Of a stretch of 5,728 nt of DNA, positions 1-5,297 are shown in pieces. The notes under the pieces are model-generated. The model ran no database searches. It was given only the letters and a program-made list of their open reading frames with translations, and had not been told where the DNA came from. The stretch is taken from positions 1-5,728 of the forward strand of contig CAJPTS010000120.1 of the NCBI GenBank assembly GCA_905373625.1. The letters are read 5' to 3'. Source of the DNA: Bacteroidia bacterium (GTDB taxonomy: Bacteria > Bacteroidota > Bacteroidia > Bacteroidales > CAJPTX01). Positions within the stretch are counted from its first letter, which is position 1, and every line of letters starts with the position of its first letter. The position numbers were made by a program, and so were the translations under genes.

Positions 1-1508
1 TCGTATTGGTTATCGCTGCTCAGGAAGAGAATCTTTTTGGGCGAAAACAAAAGACGCATTTTAGCTTGTGCATAGAGGCGTGGTAGGGGGGCTGGGGTCA
101 TAGTGCCATCTGAAGTCCGACGAAAAAGCTCTCCAGCTGCGCCAGCGCAAATATAGAGAGTACCATCTTTGGCAACAGTGAGAGCATTGATGTTAGTCGT
201 AGTACCTGAACTGGTGCGGGGAAGTGGGCTATTATCGGCTGTAATTTGCGATATTAGTTGTTCTTTTTCAAAGATGAGTATGCCCGCATCCTCGGTTGCA
301 ATGGCAAATTGGTGCAGTTGGGCGTCAAGTAGTACTACATCTGTGACACGAACAGGTTTCGTCCAGTAGACGTTTATACCTTCGTATGCCCCTGTTTGAT
401 AAAAAAAGAGCGGGAACTCTTGGTTGGGTGCAGGCGACGAAGCGTGCATTTCGTTGTTGGTAATTACTACTTCTGTTGCTGTAATAGGCAATACGTGCGA
501 ACTCCCAACAAAGGCGGGACTCGTGGGGGCTAGCGCCTCAAAATTCTCAGTGCCTGTAGAACGTAGAAGTCCCCGATGTTTACTTGCCACATAAAGCTCC
601 CCGTCGGGGGCATAAAATGCATATACTGCCCGCAGTTGAGAGTGAGTGGGTAAAAGCGCATCGGTATGTAGTAATTCCTCACTCCCATCCAATTTTATAC
701 TCACAAGATCCGTAGACTCCGACACGATTATGCGCCCATTGCTCAGACTGATATCATGTTCTAGGTTGTTAGGTCGTGCCGCGATAGAAGTCCAGGTTCC
801 GTCAAGTGTAGTACTCCAGAGGTCATACCCTACAGAGAGTGTTCGTAGGGCAACAAGGTGACTCGCATCGGCAGCAAGAGAGTATATTCTGCCATTCAAT
901 GTCCCGTACTTTTGGTAGTTGGAATCATCTACAGACGTTCCCGACGCATAAACGCCGTTAGACGTACCAATAAATATTTTTCCTTTGTATGCTGCTACTG
1001 ATGTCAGCTCGAGAGTGGCTTGGTTTTTCCCCCAGATACGGAACTGATTTTGCAAAATGCCATTGGCAAAGTAGTAGACATAATCTTTGCTAATCCCTAT
1101 GCAACTGTTTTGATCCGTGCTTTGCAAACGGAAAATGGGATTACGAAGACCATGTATAACTTCGTCCTCCATGCCTGTATACACTTCGCGTTCCCCGTTT
1201 GGGGATTGATATTCCACTCGTCCCGATGCGTAGCAGATCCATAATTCGCCCGTGCGCGATAACGAGACGTGCAATATATTGGCATAGCTCAGCCCGTGTA
1301 TTTTAGACAGTTTTGTCCGCTCGCCCGTCTGGAAGTTATAGCGGAGTAGTGTATTTTTTGTGTAGTTTACGCATTCTTCCTGGTTGTAAGCAATGCCTTG
1401 GGACTGGTAGTAGGAAAACAAATCGCCCCACTCGCCTGGTTGAGCAAGTAGGGCAGTTCCGTAAAGTACTACGACAAGAAGGAGTGTGCAGCGTAGTTTT
1501 ATTGACAT
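1..1508 (-). CDS. porZ: PorZ-like type IX secretion beta-propeller protein (3' end off window)
   Basis: The minus strand is open without a stop from ATG 1508 to the window edge, giving 502 codons of a protein that in P. gingivalis is about 770 residues. Residues 1-22 form a Sec signal peptide: K4 and R6, a hydrophobic core LLLVVVLYG, then ALLA before Q23, with no lipobox cysteine. The mature part opens with GEWGDLFSYY and carries short beta-propeller blades, for example NTLLRYNFQTGE (52-63), HGLSYANI (71-78), GELWICYASGRVEY (87-100), GKIFIGTSNGVYASG (176-190) and later DGELYVASKHRGLLRS and DGTLYICAGAAGELF. This layout matches the PorZ N-terminal propeller family. In P. gingivalis PorZ is a surface member of the PorU-PorV-PorQ-PorZ attachment complex and binds anionic LPS. 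The C-terminal sorting domain that would confirm this lies outside the window. The start overlaps the end of rdgB by 10 bases, suggesting translational coupling. A different two-component-type propeller protein is the main alternative. Confidence 0.82.
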   Translation of the reverse strand, partial: MSIKLRCTLLLVVVLYGTALLAQPGEWGDLFSYYQSQGIAYNQEECVNYTKNTLLRYNFQTGERTKLSKIHGLSYANILHVSLSRTGELWICYASGRVEYQSPNGEREVYTGMEDEVIHGLRNPIFRLQSTDQNSCIGISKDYVYYFANGILQNQFRIWGKNQATLELTSVAAYKGKIFIGTSNGVYASGTSVDDSNYQKYGTLNGRIYSLAADASHLVALRTLSVGYDLWSTTLDGTWTSIAARPNNLEHDISLSNGRIIVSESTDLVSIKLDGSEELLHTDALLPTHSQLRAVYAFYAPDGELYVASKHRGLLRSTGTENFEALAPTSPAFVGSSHVLPITATEVVITNNEMHASSPAPNQEFPLFFYQTGAYEGINVYWTKPVRVTDVVLLDAQLHQFAIATEDAGILIFEKEQLISQITADNSPLPRTSSGTTTNINALTVAKDGTLYICAGAAGELFRRTSDGTMTPAPLPRLYAQAKMRLLFSPKKILFLSSDNQY

Positions 1509-2086
1509 GGGTAACGGTTATTAAGGAATTCTACCATACGCTGTATGGCGCGTGCACGGTGACTCATGGTGTTTTTGGTCTTCATATCCATCTCGGCAAA
1601 TGAAAGCGAGTGACCGTTTGGACGGAAGATTGGGTCGTAGCCGAAGCCTTCGATGCCCTGCCGCATAGTCAGAATCTCTCCATCTATGCGACCTTCAAAT
1701 TGAAACGCCTCACCATTGATTATAAGCGTTACGACAGTACGAAAACAGGCACGTCTGTCCTGTATTCCCTCTAAGTTACGTAAGAGCTTCTCTATATTGT
1801 CTTCAAACGAACAGTCTTCTCCAGCATAGCGCGCTGAATAAACGCCAGGTGCCCCATTGAGCGCAGCCACTTCCAGTCCCGTATCATCCGCAAAGACTGT
1901 ACGATTAAGGGTTTGATAAATATATTGCGCCTTTTGTGCCGAGTTGGCTTCTATGGTATCATGGTCTTCAGGTATTTCATGGTCAAAACCATAATCAAGG
2001 GGCGATGTAACCTGATCGCACGCTCGTAATAGAGCGGCAACCTCTTGCAGTTTGTGACGGTTATGCGTGGCAAAAACTAATTCCAT
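1499..2086 (-). CDS. rdgB: RdgB/HAM1 XTP/dITP diphosphatase
   Basis: This 195-residue protein is full length for the family (E. coli RdgB is 197). It hydrolyses non-canonical purine nucleoside triphosphates (ITP, dITP, XTP) to the monophosphate and pyrophosphate in the cytoplasm, keeping deaminated bases out of nucleic acids. The N-terminus has the family signature T7-x-N9-x-x-K12-x-x-E15. FADDTGLEV (65-73) carries the catalytic and metal-binding acidic pair D68/D69. GAPGVYSARYAG (78-89), GFGYDPIF (147-154) and SHRARA (175-180) are the substrate-binding motifs. All key residues are present. The ATG at 2086 puts the TxNxxK motif at its usual distance from the start. It lies 8 bases after the phosphohexomutase stop and its last 10 bases overlap the porZ-like start, so it is an internal operon gene. 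Confidence 0.96.
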   Translation of the reverse strand: MELVFATHNRHKLQEVAALLRACDQVTSPLDYGFDHEIPEDHDTIEANSAQKAQYIYQTLNRTVFADDTGLEVAALNGAPGVYSARYAGEDCSFEDNIEKLLRNLEGIQDRRACFRTVVTLIINGEAFQFEGRIDGEILTMRQGIEGFGYDPIFRPNGHSLSFAEMDMKTKNTMSHRARAIQRMVEFLNNRYPCQ

Positions 2087-2094
2087 CGCTGTGT

Positions 2095-3819
2095 TTATTC
2101 GTTTACAACGTCTTCAAAAATGCGTGTTATACGATCCGTCAGTATTAGTTCACTCTGCGGAGTATACTTAGCGTCCCGCACGCCCACGTAGTACTTAATT
2201 TTGGGCTCAGTGCCTGAGGGGCGCACAATAATGCGAGAGCCGTTTTCGGTCTCCATTTCAATTACGTCTGCATGTAAACGAGGGCGTTCCAACTCCTGCT
2301 GTGTAGTAGGGCAGTATGCGTGTGCAGTCAGATAATCCGTGATGCGCACCACGAGCTCGCCCCCGATAGTTTTGGGAGGAGTGGAGCGTAGGAGTTGCAT
2401 GCGTTGTTTTATTTCATTGCGTCCTTCCTCGCCTTTTCGTACCAAGGAGCGTTGTGCATGCTTCCAGAAGCCGAATTTCTCATAGATATGCTGTAACTCG
2501 TCGTACAGATTTGTACCTCGTTTAGCACATTTTGCCGCATACTGAGCCAAAAGCAAGCAGGCTTGTACCGCATCTTTGTCGCGAACACTGCTCCCGACAA
2601 GGTAACCATGACTCTCTTCAGCCCCCATCACAAAACGACTTTTGCCCTCCAGCTGTGCTATTATCTCGGCAATATACTTAAAGCCTGTTAGTACCTGACG
2701 CATCTCTACTTTGTATGCGACTGCTAGGGCATCTAAAAGTGGAGTAGTAACAATGGTGCGTACCATGAAACGTTTCCCTTTGTTTATCCCCAATTCTTTT
2801 TCGCGTTCCAGTACGTAGTACGCGAGGAGTGTAGCTATCTGATTGCCATCAAAACGCACCAATGCGCCTGCGGAATTGCGAGCATACATGCCCACGCGAT
2901 CAGCGTCAGGATCTGTACCCAAAACAAGCGTGGCGTTATTTTCTTCAGCCAATGCTACTGCCATACTCATGGCAGACTCCTCTTCGGGGTTAGGGGAGGT
3001 TACGGTTGGGAAGTTACCATCGGCCTCGCGCTGTTTGCTTACAACGTGTACGTTTCGGAATCCTGCGCGTTTAAGAAGCTGAGGGACTAACATACCGCCA
3101 GTGCCATGTATGGGGGTATAAACTATGCCCAGTTCCGTGCCTTCTGCTAGCCGATTGGCGCAGAGAGGGTGTGAAAGTAGTGTGCTCAAATAAACCTCAT
3201 CTAGCTCACGCCCGATTTGTACAATATTCCCCTGATCGCCCTTTCGTTTAACCTCTTCACTTTTTCCTAGCTTTTGTACTTCTTCTATAATCCCCTTATC
3301 GTGAGGAGGTACGACTTGCGCTCCGTCGCTCCAGTAGACCTTATACCCGTTGTATTCTTTAGGATTGTGCGATGCCGTGATAACAATCCCTGCGTGGCAA
3401 GCAAGTACACGTACTGCAAAACTGAGTTCGGGGGTCGGACGCAAGCTTTCAAATAAAAAGACGCGAATACCGTTAGCCGCCAGCGTGTCGGCCGCAATCT
3501 CGGCAAAGCGATTGCTGTTGTTGCGACAGTCGTAGGCTATGGCGACTCGTAATTCTGACACCGTTGTATTGTGCTGACGAAGATAATTTGCCAGACCTTG
3601 CGTGGCACGCCCTACTGTATAGATATTAAGCCGATTAGGTCCTACGCCCATAAGACCGCGCATGCCACCAGTACCAAATTCTAGGTCGGCTCCGAAAGCG
3701 TCTTGTAAACCAGTGGGGTCATTGTCCAACAAGTATTGTACACGTTCGCGCGTATCAGAATCATATTCGTATGACAACCATGCACGGACACGTGTCATAA
3801 CCTCATCCGCTATTTCCAT
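2095..3819 (-). CDS. Alpha-D-phosphohexomutase (phosphoglucomutase/phosphomannomutase)
   Basis: This cytoplasmic enzyme of 574 residues interconverts sugar 1- and 6-phosphates, feeding glucose-1-phosphate or mannose-1-phosphate into nucleotide-sugar synthesis. All four signature loops are visible. The phosphoserine loop is TASHNP (148-153, catalytic S150), and the Mg-binding loop is GTDPDADR (301-308, D303/D305/D307). The sugar-recognition loop is GAEESHGYL (399-407). The phosphate-binding loop is RPSGTEPK (533-540) near the C-terminus. The N-terminal extension with FGTGGMRG (48-55) and the overall length fit the long PGM2/PgcA-like subgroup common in Bacteroidota and Firmicutes, rather than the ~460-residue AlgC type. 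Glucose versus mannose specificity, or phosphopentomutase activity, cannot be settled from sequence, so no symbol is given. Its ATG is 10 bases past the rfbD stop, and rdgB follows after 8 bases. With rfbD it probably supplies glucose-1-phosphate toward dTDP-rhamnose (inference). Confidence 0.93.
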   Translation of the reverse strand: MEIADEVMTRVRAWLSYEYDSDTRERVQYLLDNDPTGLQDAFGADLEFGTGGMRGLMGVGPNRLNIYTVGRATQGLANYLRQHNTTVSELRVAIAYDCRNNSNRFAEIAADTLAANGIRVFLFESLRPTPELSFAVRVLACHAGIVITASHNPKEYNGYKVYWSDGAQVVPPHDKGIIEEVQKLGKSEEVKRKGDQGNIVQIGRELDEVYLSTLLSHPLCANRLAEGTELGIVYTPIHGTGGMLVPQLLKRAGFRNVHVVSKQREADGNFPTVTSPNPEEESAMSMAVALAEENNATLVLGTDPDADRVGMYARNSAGALVRFDGNQIATLLAYYVLEREKELGINKGKRFMVRTIVTTPLLDALAVAYKVEMRQVLTGFKYIAEIIAQLEGKSRFVMGAEESHGYLVGSSVRDKDAVQACLLLAQYAAKCAKRGTNLYDELQHIYEKFGFWKHAQRSLVRKGEEGRNEIKQRMQLLRSTPPKTIGGELVVRITDYLTAHAYCPTTQQELERPRLHADVIEMETENGSRIIVRPSGTEPKIKYYVGVRDAKYTPQSELILTDRITRIFEDVVNE

Positions 3820-3829
3820 CTATGTCTTT

Positions 3830-4711
3830 TTATTTATATTCTTCGTGAAAGTACCTACCCTCTTTGAGTTGTACAAGGCTATTATAGCAGTGTTCCACCC
3901 CAGTTAGCCAGCTCTCGGCATCTAGGTGTAATAGCGCGCGCGTCCAAGCGCTGTCTAACACACTAAACTGTGGACGCGGAGCAGTGGCCTGCCATTCGCT
4001 TGTATGGATGGGGATAATCTCATTACTCGTTCCAGCTACCTTACGGATATAGCACGCAAAATCGAACCAACTACACGTACCCAAATCAGAGAAATGATAA
4101 ACGCCAGTTAGGCGCTGGTTATTTGACACGATCTGGCAGATGGCGCGCGCTAGATTGCCTGCCCAAGTTGGCGTCCCGATTTGATCAGAGACTACACGTA
4201 ACGGAGCTCCTTCCAAACATTTCTTAAGTATCGTGCGGAAGAAATTCCGCTCGTAATAGGAGTATAACCAACTAGTCCGCAGTACTAAGCCTGCGGCAGA
4301 ATTGAGGACAGCCACCTCGCCCATCCGTTTACTCTTGGCATATACCCCTTCGGGGTGCACTACAGCATTTTCTGTGTGCGGACGGTTACCCTCGCCGCTA
4401 AAGACGTAGTCAGTAGAGATATGTAATAAGTGTGTGTCAGATTCGAGACAGCTGTCCGCCAAAGTTTGTACGGCACGACCATTTATTGCGTAGGCGAGCG
4501 TAGTATTCGTCTCTGCTGCGTCTACCGCGGTATAGGCGGCACAATTGATTAACCAGCTCGGTTTTTCTTCATTCAGGAGCTGACGTATAGCAGTGCCATC
4601 ACAAATATCCAAATCGTTGTGACTCAGATATCTGACGTCTTGCAGTTGTTTACACACCTGTAACGAACGCCCCAGCTGTCCGTTAGCGCCTGTAACTATA
4701 ATTTGTGCCAA
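3830..4711 (-). CDS. rfbD: dTDP-4-dehydrorhamnose reductase
   Basis: This 293-residue short-chain dehydrogenase/reductase (RmlD/RfbD family) matches the usual length. It performs the last step of dTDP-L-rhamnose synthesis, the NAD(P)H-dependent reduction of dTDP-6-deoxy-lyxo-4-hexulose. The Rossmann nucleotide loop TGANGQLG (7-14) is at the N-terminus, followed by NCAAYTAVDAAE (56-67) and STDYVFSG (99-106). The catalytic Y124-x-x-x-K128 lies in YAKSK, then RTSWLYS (145-151), and near the C-terminus RPQFSVLD (246-253), the substrate-side motif. The start is TTG at 4711: the frame meets a TGA 15 bases upstream, the first in-frame ATG is only at residue 130, and TTG places the glycine loop correctly. 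A purine run AAAGGGGG sits 5 bases before it. It is the first gene of the minus-strand operon, with the phosphohexomutase 10 bases downstream. RmlA, RmlB and RmlC are not in this window. The leader may regulate its translation. Confidence 0.95.
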   Translation of the reverse strand: MAQIIVTGANGQLGRSLQVCKQLQDVRYLSHNDLDICDGTAIRQLLNEEKPSWLINCAAYTAVDAAETNTTLAYAINGRAVQTLADSCLESDTHLLHISTDYVFSGEGNRPHTENAVVHPEGVYAKSKRMGEVAVLNSAAGLVLRTSWLYSYYERNFFRTILKKCLEGAPLRVVSDQIGTPTWAGNLARAICQIVSNNQRLTGVYHFSDLGTCSWFDFACYIRKVAGTSNEIIPIHTSEWQATAPRPQFSVLDSAWTRALLHLDAESWLTGVEHCYNSLVQLKEGRYFHEEYK

Positions 4712-4716
4712 AGTTT

Positions 4717-4724
4717 CCCCCTTT
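4717..4724 (-). promoter_or_regulatory. Ribosome binding site of rfbD (AAAGGGGG)
   Basis: Read on the minus strand, AAAGGGGG ends 5 bases before the TTG start. Strong Shine-Dalgarno runs are uncommon in Bacteroidota, and here it may compensate for the weak start codon. It is the 3' arm of a possible stem-loop (4718-4741) and could therefore be hidden. Confidence 0.55.
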
Positions 4725-4741
4725 ACTCAGTAAATACGGGG
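4718..4741 (-). promoter_or_regulatory. Candidate ribosome-site-sequestering stem-loop
   Basis: On the minus-strand transcript, UUUAC (4734-4730) and GUAAA (4726-4722) pair around a UGA loop. The stem then continues, across a 3-base bulge GUA, with CCCC (4741-4738) against GGGG (4721-4718). The 3' arm is the rfbD ribosome binding site. The CCCC arm is shared with the larger upstream stem, so the two folds exclude each other. Pairing was checked base by base; no energy was computed. Confidence 0.45.
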
Positions 4742-4776
4742 CAAAACTCCCTGACTTACAGTCAGATTATTGCCCC
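4738..4776 (-). promoter_or_regulatory. Two-part stem-loop in the rfbD leader
   Basis: GGGGCAA (4738-4744) is the exact reverse complement of TTGCCCC (4770-4776). Inside it, CTGACT (4751-4756) pairs with AGTCAG (4760-4765) around a 3-base loop. The two stems are separated by a 6-by-4 internal loop. On the minus transcript this forms just before the rfbD ribosome site. Read on the plus strand it is followed by only four T residues, a poor intrinsic terminator with no plus-strand gene before it, so a leader element is preferred. Confidence 0.5.
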
Positions 4777-4780
4777 TTTT

Positions 4781-4798
4781 CTATACATTTTTGTATAG
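4781..4798. promoter_or_regulatory. Perfect inverted repeat, possible operator
   Basis: CTATACA (4781-4787) and TGTATAG (4792-4798) are perfect 7-base arms around TTTT. The repeat abuts the predicted minus-strand -7 box and would straddle the transcription start of the rfbD operon, where a dimeric repressor would sit. An AU-rich hairpin at the transcript 5' end is the alternative. No regulator is encoded in the window. Confidence 0.35.
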
Positions 4799-4806
4799 CA
4801 AAGTTA
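4799..4806 (-). promoter_or_regulatory. Candidate Bacteroidota -7 box for the rfbD operon (TAACTTTG)
   Basis: The minus strand reads TAACTTTG, an exact match to the Bacteroidota -7 consensus TAnnTTTG. It would start transcription near 4790-4793 and leave a leader of about 80 bases before the TTG. No convincing TTG -33 element is found 19-21 bases upstream, so support rests on the -7 box and its position. Confidence 0.4.
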
Positions 4807-4892
4807 CGTACTACTTCGCATATTTCCTTGACTAAAAAAGGCTCTCCATAGTTCTGGGAGATAATATTTATTGCGTAATACCGTGAAATTCG

Positions 4893-4948
4893 TCACCTCT
4901 CTTAATATGCACATTCGTGCAAAGGTTTTAGCAGAGTAGGGGAGGTGA
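4893..4948. repeat. Nested inverted repeat between the divergent promoters
   Basis: TCACCTC (4893-4899) is the exact reverse complement of GAGGTGA (4942-4948), and the pairing can extend inward through 4902/4939 with G-C and G-T pairs. Within this span GCAC (4909-4912) and GTGC (4917-4920) form a second small hairpin with an ATTC loop. The element lies upstream of both predicted promoters. It could be a protein-binding site or part of a small structured RNA; no homology to a known family is recognised. Confidence 0.3.
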
Positions 4949-4987
4949 GGGCATACGTTAACATACATTAGATCCTATTTTTTTAGG

Positions 4988-4995
4988 TACTTTTG
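4988..4995 (+). promoter_or_regulatory. Candidate Bacteroidota -7 box for purS (TACTTTTG)
   Basis: TACTTTTG matches TAnnTTTG exactly and lies 35 bases before the purS ATG, predicting a short leader of roughly 30 bases. No clear -33 TTG is present at the expected distance. The leader is purine-rich (GAAGAGAGAGAAA), with no classical Shine-Dalgarno, as is usual in Bacteroidota. Confidence 0.45.
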
Positions 4996-5030
4996 GCAAG
5001 TAAACTACAAGCGAAGAGAGAGAAACTATA

Positions 5031-5285
5031 ATGAAATTTGAAGTACAAATCAATGTAATGCCGCAGCGTGCGTTACTCGACCCACAGGGCAAAGCCGTCT
5101 TAAATACAATCCATCAGATGGACTACGCGACCGTACAAGATGTTCGGATCGGAAAACATATACTCTTAGTGGTAGAAGCGCAAAATGAGGGCGAAGCAAG
5201 CAAGATCGCTGGTGAGCTCGCCTCGCAGTTGCTCTCTAATCCAGTCATGGAGAGCTTTGAGTATAGCATCGTGCCGCTTCAGTAG
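5031..5285 (+). CDS. purS: Phosphoribosylformylglycinamidine synthase subunit PurS
   Basis: This 84-residue protein is full length for PurS. It is the small structural subunit that bridges PurL and PurQ in the multi-subunit FGAM synthase, the fourth step of de novo purine synthesis, and helps pass ammonia from the glutaminase to the synthetase. The family pattern is clear throughout: an N-terminal beta strand with VMPQRALLDPQGKAV (9-23), then DVRIGKHI (37-44), and the C-terminal LLSNPVMESFEYSIVPL (67-83), corresponding to the usual LLaNPVIExyxi ending. The ATG gives the normal short N-terminus. purQ and purL do not follow; an acyltransferase gene starts 12 bases downstream. Its presence implies that the organism uses the short PurL form rather than the fused large PurL (established for the family; not visible here). 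Confidence 0.93.
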   Translation: MKFEVQINVMPQRALLDPQGKAVLNTIHQMDYATVQDVRIGKHILLVVEAQNEGEASKIAGELASQLLSNPVMESFEYSIVPLQ

Positions 5286-5297
5286 TTCGTTTGTCGG

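Noticed and set aside
169..861. Open plus-strand frames at 169-369 and 646-861
   Set aside because: Both lie inside the continuous minus-strand porZ-like frame, have low-complexity products with no recognisable domain, and no promoter or ribosome site. They are shadows.
1020..1603. Open frames at 1020-1244 (+), 1097-1285 (-) and 1313-1603 (+)
   Set aside because: They overlap the signal peptide and first blades of the porZ-like protein or the end of rdgB. Neither their products nor the context supports a gene.
2409..3907. Short frames inside the phosphohexomutase region on both strands, including 2843-3082 (+), 3285-3506 (-) and 3662-3907 (+)
   Set aside because: The 574-residue mutase frame carries every catalytic motif across this span. 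The others are chance frames.
4738..4780. Plus-strand intrinsic terminator reading of the GGGGCAA/TTGCCCC stem with TTTT
   Set aside because: Only four T residues follow, the stem has a large internal loop, and no plus-strand gene lies upstream. A minus-strand leader element fits better, though blocking of antisense transcription cannot be excluded.
4974..4987. CCTA-T6-TAGG inverted repeat before purS
   Set aside because: The arms are only 4 bases around a T run, easily due to chance; not called as an operator.
4712..5030. Purine, PRPP or other known riboswitch upstream of purS or rfbD
   Set aside because: The predicted purS leader is about 30 bases, too short for an aptamer, and no conserved riboswitch core was recognised on either strand.
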